The notes below the pieces were generated by a model. It had not been told where the DNA came from and made no database searches. It saw only the letters and a program-made list of their open reading frames with translations. A stretch of 64,000 nt of DNA. Source: Poa pratensis (taxonomy: Eukaryota > Streptophyta > Magnoliopsida > Poales > Poaceae). This document shows positions 10,444-20,062 of this stretch, one piece after another. The stretch covers positions 52,945,365-53,009,364 of the forward strand of contig CAMZMU010000062.1 of NCBI GenBank assembly GCA_947311845.1, written 5' to 3'. The translations under genes were made by a program, and so were the position numbers. Position 1 is the first letter of the stretch. Every line of letters starts with the position of its first letter.

Positions 10444-12050
10444 TCAAATAGAGAAAAACCCGTATGATGGATCCTTCTTCCTGATCCGCTCCGGAAACGG
10501 ATAAATGCCGTCTTTCGTCATCCACGTCCTCCTGTCATTCTGCTTATCTAGGCGTTCTTCGATCTCCCACTTAGACAACGCTGAAAATCGGTTGGGATAT
10601 ATATTTGATTAATGCATGATATAACTAGAGTATGATTTATTCATCTAATATAGAAAAGAAAGAAGCAAGGTTTCTACCTCTGGCGTTGTGTAAGGACCCC
10701 CCTGCTGTCTTGACATCTTCCAGGATGATTTTCGATAACTGTAACTGGATGCGATGGAAGTCTGCTCTAAGGTCATCATCAGTGAGATCCTCATCATATT
10801 TGGCCCATTCTTGGAGACGATATGGCAAATTCGTTATCACTGCATCCCGGACATACGATTTCATGTGTAAGAGGACGTAGAAGGCATCCACGTTGCCAGA
10901 CTTTTGCTTGATGCAATGAAACCCCGTCCCATGGTAAAACTTGTGTGTGTTGTCAATTATACGTTTCGCTTTCTTCTCGAAGGAACCTCCGTTTTTGGCG
11001 TAGCCCTCGAGAGCCTCATCGAGAACACCCTTAATTCTAGTGTAGTCTTTCGGCGTAGTCCCTGAGTCTAAATATGTGGCAGTTGACCACTTCGGGTGCA
11101 CGGCGATGAGTACTGAGTACTTGTCACTGCTCAACACAATTGAAACGGAATATTGGAAAGGATCAACACAACAGAAGAAATCTATAAGAAAGCATAAGAT
11201 ACGACAGCGGCGACTAGATGCGGACTTACTTGAAAAAGAAAGGCAGAAGAAGGCTGGTCTTCGTGCTCATGTTCAGCATGATTCTCTGGAGGTACTCCGT
11301 GGCCTTAGCCCGTGTCGGTGATCCTTCCTCCAGCTGGCTGTCCCGCATGTAGTAGGGATCCACTACCTTGACGTACGGGGTTTGTTCTCTCCTGATCATC
11401 ATCGCCTGGCTGAGCGCGTATAGGCGGACCAAGTTATAGTCCAGCCGTTTAAAGTGAAACAAGTTGAAGACGTCCTCGCACGATATGAAGAACAGATCCG
11501 CTGGAGATTCATCAACGAAGTCAACCAAGTCCCTTGGCACCTTGACAGTGAACACCGGGTAGTTCGGATTCTCGTCTTTAAGAAGGTTGTCCTCTAGCTT
11601 CAAGATAGCAAGTTGCAAAGGGGCCATGCATCCATCTGCGAGGTGGAGCAGCTCCGAAGGCAGTATCGGTTGACCAGCTTCATGCAACCGGGACGACAAG
11701 TCACCCGCACGGGGTGGTATCATGGGGTCACTCCGGACATACCCCGGTGTGCTAAGTTTCGTCTTCGGAGCTGGCTTACTCCTCTTCCTGTGCTTCTTCT
11801 TCTTCTCTGCTGTATCTGGTGTATCTTCCGGAGGCAGTATTGGGTACTGTCTGGAGCCGAAGCTGATCACTGGGGCAGGCCCTTTTTTCCCTCCTTCAGT
11901 CCAATCCCTGACAGACTCACATATGGTTGTAAAGAGCGACGTGAGCGTATTTGTCACCGCCGCTGAGATGAAACTCGGAATCATAATATTTTGCTCCATC
12001 GGTTCCTCGCCCCTTGTTCCAGAAACCCCAGCCTCGTCATTGTCGGCCAT
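10444..12050 (-). CDS. Ulp1 (C48)-related protein of the CACTA element, catalytic residues apparently lost
   Basis: Three exons, 12050-11230, 11126-10678 and 10580-10444, join by GT-AG introns with phase kept and give 468 residues. Exon 1 starts with an acidic MADNDEAG sequence and has a basic Lys-rich patch (AEKKKKHRKRSK). Its C-terminal part and exon 2 resemble the Ulp1-like protease domain many plant CACTA elements encode: a strand YSVLIAV, a TATYLDSG strand with the catalytic-type Asp, and a CIKQKSGNVDAFYVLLHM segment. In active relatives the first strand begins HW and the last motif reads near NLCGYYV, so the catalytic His and Cys positions seem replaced by Tyr and Ala while the Gln and Asp remain. 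The alignment is by eye. An AG acceptor just before the ATG (about 12061) implies a spliced 5' UTR. Confidence 0.7.
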
Positions 12051-12144
12051 GTTTGCACTGCATTAAAAAGAGGCAAAAAGTTAGTATGACAAATATAAGA
12101 GAAAAAAAATCACCTAACTAAGTACTAAGATACCCCGGCCCATG

Positions 12145-12800
12145 CACTAGTCGCAATACCCCATATGTCCTATTTTTAGCAAAGTCATGCCAAATTTCAC
12201 GAAAAAATCCGGCATGACCTTTGCTAAAAAAGGGACATATGGAGTACCCGAAATTGCCGGAACGGAAGTTAATCGACGTTCCGGCAATCTCAAGGGCCTC
12301 TCGGGGTACCTGCAAGCATTTCCAACAAAAAAAAAACACATCTACGGCCGGCACCTCCGGCCGGCATCTCAACGACACGATGGTCGGAGCACAAGCACAA
12401 TACCCCATATGTCCTATTTTTAGCAAAGTCATGCCAAATTTCACGAAAAAATCCGGCATGACCTTTGCTAAAAAAGGGACATATGGAGTACCCGAAATTG
12501 CCGGAACGGAAGTTAATCGACGTTCCGGCAATCTCAAGGGCCTCTCGGGGTACCTGCAAACATTTCGAACAAAAAAAAACACATCTACGGCCGGCATCTC
12601 AACGACACGATGGTCGGAGCACAAGCACAATACCCCATATGTCCTATTTTTAGCAAAGTCATGCCAAATTTCACGAAAAAATCCGGCATGACCTTTGCTA
12701 AAAAAGGGACATATGGAGTACCCGAAATTGCCGGAACGGAAGTTAATCGACGTTCCGGCAATCTCAAGGGCCTCTCGGGGTACCTGCAAACATTTCATCC
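12145..12800. repeat. Three tandem copies of a 230-244 bp double-hairpin module
   Basis: The phrase CCATATGTCC starts units at 12161, 12405 and 12635 (spacings 244 and 230). Each unit contains a long imperfect inverted repeat, from CATATGTCC...AGTCATGCC to GGCATGACC...GGGACATATG, and a second hairpin, TTGCCGGAACG to CGTTCCGGCAA, around a short loop. The array sits directly upstream of the Ulp1-related gene. A fourth copy lies upstream of the transposase gene. Confidence 0.9.
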
Positions 12801-12950
12801 ACAAGAATGTGGTGGCCAGAAGACCACCACCACCACCATCTCACAACCACCACAGAACCACCACAACCACAAAACAACCACCAAAAACCACCACAAGAAT
12901 TAATGTGGTGGCCAGAAGACCACCACCACAGAACCATCTCAGCTACCTTT
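12801..12950. repeat. CCA-rich simple sequence with duplicated block
   Basis: Low-complexity ACCACC repeats are bracketed by two copies of ATGTGGTGGCCAGAAGACCA (starting near 12807 and 12903). GTGGTGG and CCACCA stretches in each copy can pair. Nothing coding is supported. Confidence 0.6.
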
Positions 12951-13119
12951 TCTGGAAAAGGTGGCCACCACTGGCACGGTTGCACAATGGCTGTGTATCT
13001 CTCTTCGCTTTCCTGCAATCAAAGAGTAGCATGTGAGCTGTTAACAGATAGCATTTCTAACTCCAAAACTGTCAAGTAAAAATTCTCAAGTTAAAAAACA
13101 TGGTTTTCATGAAAGAAAA

Positions 13120-13130
13120 ATATAAATAGC
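13120..13130 (+). promoter_or_regulatory. TATA box for the GC-rich plus-strand gene in the CACTA element
   Basis: An AATATAAATAGC motif stands just before an abrupt change from AT-rich to GC-rich sequence, about 450 bases before the MAARG start codon. This is a reasonable core promoter for the plus-strand gene at 13571. Confidence 0.4.
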
Positions 13131-13570
13131 TCAAGTTAACTTGGGGGACTTTTCGCGGCTTTCGGCCACGTACAGGCCGTGGTGACCGGTGAAAGATCAC
13201 ATCACATCACGGACTGGACTCTTTGGACCGCACTTTACCGCAACACGACACGAACCCACCGCTCGCTCGTCGCTTCTACCGCGCGCCTCCACCACAAGTC
13301 CAGAACCCGGCCGGCCTGGGAAGGGAAACGTGCCCGACCCGAGCGAACTCCACGGGAATCGGCTGGAAACCCGCTCGGAGGCGCAGCCGAATTCCTTCTC
13401 TCGCGCAAGTCCCAATCATTGCCTCTCCCCACCACTCCACCCCACCCCAGCCAAGCAAGCAACCAAAAGCGTCGACGCCACCACCCTTCGCACTCACGCC
13501 GGGCCCGTCGGAACGGCGACCACCAAACCCTAGCCGATCAACCAGCGCGAGCCGGCGGCGATCGCCCAAG

Positions 13571-14227
13571 ATGGCGGCGCGCGGCCTGCGGGGCGTCCGC
13601 GACGACCTGTCGGAGCTGGGCCGGCACCTGCTGGACATCTCCTGCTTCCTGCACCCGCTCCTCAACCCGGCCCACACCGACTCGCCGCCCTCCACGCCCA
13701 CCCACCGCCGCGCCCGCGCCCGCTCCCCCTCCCCGCGGCCCCACCGACTTGCGGCATCATCGTCGACTTCGATAGGGGAGGGAGGAGGCGGAGAGGGGAA
13801 ACACCTCGGGGAGGGAAGGGAGGCGCGGATGGGCGGACGGCGGTGGAGGTGCTCCTCGTGGGCGTCGAGGTCCTCCGCGGCGTCGAGGACGGCCGGTCCG
13901 AGGGCACGGGCACGGCGAGGCGAGCACGGGCACGGGCGCGTCGAGGCGAGCACGGGCGCGTCGAGGCGAGCACGGGCACGGGCGCGTCGAGGCGAGCACG
14001 GGCACGGGCGCGTCGAGGCGAGCACGGGCGCGTCGAGGCGAGCACGGGCACGGCGAGGCGGGCACGGTGCGGGTGGCGGTGGAGTTCCTCCGGCGGCGGT
14101 GGTGCGTGAGGTGGGGAGAGGAAGAAGAATGAGAAAACGAAGAAGAAAACGGCGGCGGCGCGGCCGGTTTTTGGATAAGGTACCTTATTCTGTGGCGCAT
14201 CCCCCTAGCGGTGCGCCACAGAATTAG
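13571..14227 (+). CDS. Possible captured host gene fragment inside the CACTA element
   Basis: An ATG at 13571 in an AAGATGGCG context opens 218 codons. The first about 50 residues look like real coding sequence (RDDLSELGRHLLDISCFLH), ending in a Ser/Pro/Arg-rich stretch. From memory this resembles the start of plant BSD-domain proteins, but I hold that weakly. From about 13780 the frame runs through a GC-rich minisatellite and ends in the CTGTGGCGCAC array, so the C-terminal two thirds are unlikely to be native. The gene has its own TATA box and a long GC-rich leader and runs against the element's two main genes. This fits a transduplicated host gene start. Confidence 0.4.
   Translation: MAARGLRGVRDDLSELGRHLLDISCFLHPLLNPAHTDSPPSTPTHRRARARSPSPRPHRLAASSSTSIGEGGGGEGKHLGEGREARMGGRRWRCSSWASRSSAASRTAGPRARARRGEHGHGRVEASTGASRRARARARRGEHGHGRVEASTGASRRARARRGGHGAGGGGVPPAAVVREVGRGRRMRKRRRKRRRRGRFLDKVPYSVAHPPSGAPQN
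13905..14065. repeat. GC-rich minisatellite
   Basis: Five to seven units built on GCGTCGAGGCGAGCACGGG, some with an extra CACGGG hexamer. It lies within the reading frame of the plus-strand gene and gives a repeating Arg/Ala/Glu-rich peptide. Confidence 0.8.
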
Positions 14228-14270
14228 CTTATTCTGTGGCGCACCCGATAAGGGGTGCGCCACAGAATAG
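14185..14270. repeat. Internal copy of the CACTA subterminal array
   Basis: Two head-to-head pairs of the same TTATTCTGTGGCGCA/TGCGCCACAGAAT motif as at the element ends. It sits between the captured gene and the 3' end of the transposase gene, far from either terminus. Confidence 0.85.
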
Positions 14271-14391
14271 TTGGTTTTTTTATTTAAATTTTCTGTTTTT
14301 ACACACATGTTAATAAAAAAACAGTTAATAGTTGGTTTTTTATTTAAATTTTCTGTTTTTACACACATGTTAATAAAAAAAACAGTTAATA
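14269..14391. repeat. 61-bp tandem duplication
   Basis: A block starting AGTTGGTTTTTTATTTAAAT is present twice head to tail (14269-14329 and 14330-14391), differing by one or two bases in A/T runs. Confidence 0.85.
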
Positions 14392-14512
14392 CAAATATTG
14401 AAACTGTGCCATATATATCAAATTACATAGACCATATGCTTGTCTCTCATACAAAACAAATTATATATAATACACAAAAAAGTTTTCGATCTTCGTCCCG
14501 GCCGGCCCCAAA

Positions 14513-17273
14513 CTAGCATTTCTTCTTTCCCTTCTTGGCGGTTGAATAGCTTAGGCCGGTCACCTTGAGACTTCTTCGCGTGAACGGACAACCTTTGGTA
14601 GGTAGGGAGGTCTTCCTTTTTTCTTTAGAATTAGTAGTAGGCATGTCGAAGTAGTTGTCGAATTCCTCCTCGATCTTCGGATCGCCGTCCAGGTCCTCCT
14701 CATTGGCGTCTCCTTCCATTCCGATGATGCTCCTCTTGCCCCTCCTCACGACAACACGGTTAGGCTTTGACGGGTCGGTAATGAAGAAGCATTGATCGAC
14801 TTGGCTAGCGAGTACCCATGGCTCATTTTTCGCGGAGGCTTTCTTCGAGTTGGCTTCGGGTATAACCATGGTGGTGAAATACCGGCCTTCTTTTTCGACG
14901 TTCTTGGCCCATCTCACACGGAACATTGGCACCGACTCTCCACAGTAGTTGAGATCCCATATCTCCTCTATCCTTCCGAAGTATCTTTGTTTGACGGTAG
15001 CCTCGTCATCGGCGTAGGATAGCATAGTTACTCCTGAGTTTTGATATTCGCTACTCCTGTCCTTTTCCTCGGTGCAGAATCTGTAAGCATTGATGTCGTA
15101 CGTCTGATAGGTCTTCACGTTCTGCGCGGGGCCCTGTGATATGGAGAATATGAGTTTTTCATCTTCCGTAATTGGCTTTCTGACCCGTGATTCGGACAGT
15201 TGTTTTTCCCTGAACCAACGCGTGAAGCTGGAGTTGTGCTCTCTGGTTACGTCTCCGTTCTTCCTCGGCCGGCCCAGGTCGATGTAGTTCTTCTCGATTA
15301 TGCTTCTGTGCTCTTCCACCCAAGGTTCGATCAATTCTAAGTGTTGTAGCGCGACCCGGTGAGCCCTATCGAAGTCGACGTGTCGACCATCAATCAAGAC
15401 AGGGAGTGAGCGGTAGCCCTCACGGTGACCAAAACCAGCGAGCCTGCCGACGTGCGGCCTGGTGGCCAGACCAACATCCTCGTTCTCGGTGCTTAGATAA
15501 CTCTGGCAGAAGGTGATGCACTCTTTGGTCAGAAAGCCCTTGGCCATGCTTGCGTCTGGACGGGCCCTGTTGCGAACGAATCCTTTGATGACACCGTTCT
15601 GCCTTTCGAACGGCATCATGTAGTGCAGGAACGTCCATACACCCAGCAGCGGTTTTACCCTCGGTCGCTTCTTTCCCGGCGCAGGGCACTCCTCCCAATT
15701 TGTCAAAAGCTCATCAATTTCTATGCCGGTCCTCGGGATCGGTTTTGTTTCTCTTTCTTCTTGACCATCGAACAAATCCCCGCGTTTTCTCCACGGGTGG
15801 TCCATGCGAAGCCACCTTCGAGCCCCTGGGTACACGGTTTTCGAAGACCCTTGTATTCTTGGTAGCTGGATATGCGGGGTCTCATCCATGCACCTGATAC
15901 ATCCACAGAATCCGTGGCCCACCTGGGCCGATACAGACGACATTCCAGGATAGTCCTGCACCGTCGTGAGCAACGCGGCGCTCATATTGAAATATTCTTT
16001 AGTGTAGGCGTCCCACGTACGGACAGGCGTCTTCCATAACGTTTCTAACTCCTCTTTCAACAGCTCGAAATACAGATGTATGTCGACACCTGGTTGTTTC
16101 GGACCCTGAATAAGCATACTCATGTGTATGTACTTTGACTTCGTGCACAGCCACGGGGGAAGGTTGTAAGGCCATACAAACACGGGCCAGGTGCTATGTG
16201 TGCCATTGAAGAATGGATTCATTCCATCTGTGCACATACCCAGCCTGACGTTCCTTGCGTCGCGCCCAAAATCTTCGAAGGCGATGTCCAATGCTTGCCA
16301 ATTGATAGCGTCTGCAGGGTGTGTCAGGATGGTGCCCTTCTCCGGATCTTCTGCGGGCTTCTCCCTTTCCGCGTGCCATTGCATGAGCTTTGCTTCCTTA
16401 GGATCCACGAACCACCGCTGAAGACGGGGAGTGATAGGAAAGTACCATACCACTTTTCGAGGATTTTTCTTCTTTCCACTCTTGTACCGTCCGTGACCGC
16501 ACACCGGACATTTGGTCAAGTCCTCGTAATCGCCCCGATAAATTACGCAATCATTGATGCAGGCGTGGTATCTCTCGTGCGGTAGGTCAAGAGGGCACAG
16601 GACTTTCTTGGCCTCCTCGATAGTAGTTGGTAATGTGTTACCCTCGGGAGAATATCGTGCCAGAATTTCAGGTTCTGGTTGAAGCTCTTGTCGGTCCAAC
16701 TGTTTCCCGACTTCATCTCCATAGCATTAAGCGTTACTTGCAAGCGCGTATCCTGAGGCCGGCACCCAGGATACAACGGAGTGATCCCGTCTATCCCCAT
16801 TTGCGCTAGCTTGGCTTTCTCTCTGTCGTTGCTCGTCTGACTGAGAAGCAGTTCTTGAAAATGAGCATCCTGCAAGCCCAAACTTAGCGGGGTCTGCTCG
16901 TCTCCTTCGTCATGATGATCATGTCCGCCGGCATCTCCTTCGTCATCATGATGATCTTGTCCGTCACCGGCATCTCCTTCGTCATCATCTTGTCCGCCGC
17001 GGGCATCTCCTTCGTCATGATCATCTTGTCCGCCGCGGGCATCTCCTTCGTCATGACGATGATCTTGTTTGGCTTGTTCCGACATGAAACCGTGCCTGAG
17101 CAGGTGCTCCTCCAATAATCCAGAATCAGGGTGTATCCACCTCTCATGTTTGCATTTTCGACACGGACATCTTATCTGCCTCCCGTTGGACCGAATCATG
17201 TCCGCCTTCGCTTGGTCCTTGTATGTTCTGATTTGACTGAGCTCATCATTATGACCATGGTTGACTACGCGCT
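14513..17273 (-). CDS. CACTA transposase (TNPD/TNP2 type), one frameshift
   Basis: The N-terminal part lies on an exon that starts after an AG acceptor near 17273. It contains a transposase-associated domain with the CPCRKC zinc-type motif (about 17170-17150) and then a long acidic His/Asp/Gly tandem repeat (17090-16905). The main frame, 16699-14513 (up to 728 codons), has the Transposase_21 core: HACINDC, CPVCGHGRYK, then NVRLGMCTDGMNPF and WPVFVWPYNLPP. It is followed by a DUF4218-like segment around LHYMMPFERQNG and a DUF4216-like C-terminal part with the WDLNYCGESVPMFRVRW pattern, and a lysine-rich end. The two frames overlap at 16543-16699: the family's usual continuity into EGNTLP needs a one-base shift between about 16640 and 16690, so this copy is probably broken. 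Confidence 0.9.
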
Positions 17274-17344
17274 ATACATAGAGAAGAAACGAGAGTACAT
17301 AACTTAATTAGAGCCGCAACATGCATGCACACACAAACACACAC

Positions 17345-17575
17345 AACACATCTAAGTCCGGCATCTCAACGACACGATGGTCGGAGCACAAGCACAATAC
17401 CCCATATGTCCTATTTTTAACAAAGTCATGCCAAATTTCACGAAAAAATCCGGCATGACCTTTGCTAAAAAAGGGACATATGGAGTACCCGAAGTTGCCG
17501 GAACGGAAGTTAATCGACGTTCCGGCAATCTCAAGGGTCTCTCAAGGTACCTCCAAACATTTCCAACAAGATGGT
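17345..17575. repeat. Fourth copy of the double-hairpin module, upstream of the transposase gene
   Basis: The unit with CCATATGTCC at 17402 matches the three tandem copies at 12145-12800, with a few substitutions. Both hairpins are present. It lies in the same orientation relative to its downstream minus-strand gene as the triple array does. Confidence 0.9.
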
Positions 17576-17829
17576 CAAAGCACAATAACCTTTCTCACCT
17601 TGTAGATTTGATCCAAAATAGAAGATGGGAGAAAGGAGACTATGTATGGAGGAGTCTATCAACCAAAATAAGTTTAACTAAAAAAAAAGGAGAAATATAT
17701 GGTCAAAAATGGATGGGAAGGAGGAGCACCACGAGTTGGGAGGAGAGGAGGAAGAGAGGAGGAAGAAGAGGAAATGAGAAATGGGTAGGGAAAGTGGGTG
17801 GAGATGGCCTTATAAAATATCTGGTACAG

Positions 17830-18191
17830 TTATTCTGTGGCGCACCCCTAACTGGTGCGCCACAGAATAATATAATTCTGTGGCGCACTGGGTCAGGTGC
17901 GCCACAGAATAGTTCCCCCCAATTATTTGTGGGGCCAGAGCACCTTATTCTGTGGCGCACCTGCATGGATGCGCCACAGAATAAATCTATTCTGTGGCGC
18001 ACCTGACCCAGTGCGCCACAGAATAAGGTCAAAAGTGGCAGACCCGTGCGTTGGTGTGGGGCCCGCGCTTATTCTGTGGCGCATCATTATAGCCGTGCGC
18101 CACCGAATAGGGCTATTCTGTGGCGCACCATGGCTGGTGCGCCACAGAAGCTTATTCTGTGGCGCACGGCTATAAGGTGCGCCACAGAATA
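17830..18191. repeat. Right subterminal repeat array of the CACTA element
   Basis: About fourteen copies of the TTCTGTGGCGCAC motif in alternating orientation, forming seven head-to-head pairs. One copy has a CACCGAA variant. Confidence 0.85.
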
Positions 18192-18226
18192 AGCTTTCAT
18201 AGAATTGGGTTTTCCTACTAGTGATG

Positions 18227-18496
18227 TCGCCGGCTTGGTGTCCTTCTTTTCTATGGAACGAAGCTCGCCGGCTTGCTGTCTTTTTTATCCATGGAAGAGG
18301 AAGAGCTTTCTACGGCGCGAACGGAGGTCGCCGGCTTGGTGTCCTTCTTTTCCATCGGAACGGAGCTCGCCGGCTTGCTGTCTTCTTTACCCATGGAAGA
18401 GGAAGAGCTTTCTACAGCGCGAACGGAGGTCGCCGGCTTGCTGTCCTTCTTTTCCGCTGGAACGGAGCTCGCCTGCTTGGTGGCTTCTTTACCCAT
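18227..18496 (-). pseudogene. N-terminal part of the second mariner-element gene, with 34-aa tandem repeats
   Basis: Read on the minus strand from an ATG at 18496, the frame encodes Ser/Lys/Pro-rich tandem repeats. The unit is 102 bp (34 residues), with marker phrases KKDSKPATSVRAVE and SSSSSMGKEDSKPA. Unit starts on the plus strand are at 18226, 18327 and 18429. The last-translated unit is 101 bp, one base short, and this creates the stop after SFVP near 18251. The sequence then meets the ATG duplication of the CACTA element and resumes at 9624. A TATA-like CTTAAATAGG lies upstream near 18575. No known family is recognised; low complexity makes function unguessable. Confidence 0.5.
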
Positions 18497-18780
18497 GGAA
18501 GACGAAGAGCTTTTTACAGCGCGAGATCAGGTTGAGCGATCGGTAGGTGCAACCTAATGGTACAGTAGGATACCTATTTAAGCTACGTGAGAGAGAGAGA
18601 AACGAGAGCTAATTCTACGTAGGTGCATATGCCATTATATGGCAGGTGCATGCGATCCAGCCTTCACGCGAGGCAGATGGCCAAATAGCATTCCCCGATT
18701 CCATGGACTGCCCGCGTTTCGCGAGACGTATTTTTTACTCAGAATCGCAGTAGAATACCAATACGCACTAGTTAGTACAT

Positions 18781-18812
<32 letters not shown>

Positions 18813-19447
18813 CCAAAAAAAAATCAAACTCATTTTTTCCCCATAGTTAGTTAATTTAATTTATTAATTTCATGGCCCGCACAGCCCATGTCCAGCCCCG
18901 TATATAGTCTCTCACGACTCGATCGGTGGGACGCCAAGTCATGTGCCTCACGTCGGATCGGCCTCTTCGTCGATCGCCTGGTCGTCGATCACCGGCAAGG
19001 AAATGGGACGGCGGCTGCTCTAGGCCATGGCGGCGGTATGCTCTGGCCATGGGAATACTAGACAGTCCGGGTTCAAAACCCTAGCCGCTCCTTGCCGCCG
19101 CCGCCCAGCGTGCCGGCAACCAACTCCTATCCTGCCGGCCACGACCACCACGAATTAAGGATCGTACGCAGAAGGATACATGTGCATATGCGTACACGCC
19201 CAATTGGGCTATACGTATTTCTTTAGGGTCTAAAAACCACTTAATTAATCCTTGTTTAATCATTGTTTAGTTATGTAAAGACTATCCTGCCCTTGGTTAT
19301 GAAGGGGTATCGATCAATCACAACTGTTATTGTGTTTGAGTTTGGTTGAGTTTGGGTGAGGGGGATGTACCGAAGCAGAAGGCTACGCACTATATTTAGG
19401 ATTTTTTTCCAAAAGCCTAGGCGCACTATATATAGTAACGGAGGGAG
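18497..19447. other. Right-hand non-coding part of the mariner element
   Basis: Probable promoter side of the minus-strand gene, with a GA-rich run near 18590, a run of 29 C at 18781-18809, and AT-rich sequence up to the right TIR. No gene is visible. Confidence 0.5.
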
Positions 19448-19714
19448 TATGTTTTAAATTCACTGATTTCGATGTGTGTCCAATCCATAGTGAATTGAGG
19501 GGTAGCGAATATCCTTGCAGATATTAGTGCCAGATAGAGAAAAAAGTTGGCGTCTGATTATCAGGAGAGAAGAGTCGTGCAATGAGCTAGAAACTTTGAT
19601 TCTAAGAAAAGCCGTTAGGTTGCGAGGAGAGAAAGGATCGTCCGTGCATGAGTTTCAAAGTTGCACATTTGATGATTGCATTAAGATGAGCATTCATCAA
19701 CCACTACATATATA

Positions 19715-20060
19715 CTCTCGCGTTCGAAAATATTCTACATTCTAACCCCATTATTTGTTCGGAAATAATCTACATCCTACATGGGTCTCACCTTGGTACA
19801 TAAAGTTATGCACCTCGGTAACTGAAGTAAGTATTAATTAACATCCAACTCCATTTCCACTAACCTATCCATGAGTATTATTTGAATGAAAATTGCATGC
19901 ATGACATTAATTATTCCTTGTTAACCGTGTAGGTGCTTTGTTTCTTGTGATATCATAATTGAAATGCAAGGGGATGTGTGGCCAAATAATACTAATAAAT
20001 GCTCGGCTAAATTGTCTGAATTTTTCTACTAGGATGTAGATTAAAGGAGAACGAAGAGAG
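19715..20060. mobile_element. Stowaway-like MITE (346 bp)
   Basis: The ends read CTCTCGCGTTC at 19715 and GAACGAAGAGAG ending at 20060, imperfect inverted repeats that also share TCTACATxCTA further in. The element is flanked by TA (TATA on both sides). There is no coding content. Confidence 0.6.
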
Positions 20061-20062
20061 TA

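Larger units (their letters stand above)
9625..18223 (-). mobile_element. CACTA (En/Spm-type) DNA transposon, 8.6 kb
   Basis: The element begins CACTAGTACAGAAAAGC at 9625 and ends in CCTACTAGTG at 18223. The trinucleotide ATG is present on both sides (9622-9624, 18224-18226), the 3-bp duplication expected for CACTA elements. Both ends carry dense inverted arrays of a CTGTGGCGCAC motif. The main genes are on the minus strand: a TNPD-type transposase (14513-17273) and a Ulp1-related gene (10444-12050). A GC-rich possibly captured gene lies on the plus strand. The element is inserted in the minus-strand gene of the surrounding mariner element. Confidence 0.93.
6341..19447 (+). mobile_element. 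Mariner-like element (Stowaway-type TIRs) opened by a CACTA insertion
   Basis: The left end at 6341 reads CTCCCTCCGTTCCTATATAT, and the right end at 19447 is its inverted counterpart, matching over about 30 bp through AGTGCGCCTA. Both ends abut TA, the mariner/Stowaway target duplication (6339-6340 and 19448-19449). Between them lies a plant mariner transposase gene (6900-9065), which explains why Stowaway-type ends are this far apart. The span is 13,107 bp. Removing the CACTA element (8,599 bp plus a 3-bp duplication) leaves about 4.5 kb, a believable size for a plant mariner-like element. Pairing the two ends as one element is inference but is strongly supported by the content. Confidence 0.8.

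Noticed and set aside
12118..12804. 228-codon ORF through the hairpin repeats on the minus strand
   Set aside because: Repeat units are 230 and 244 bp, not multiples of three, so the frame differs in each copy. The openness is a composition effect.
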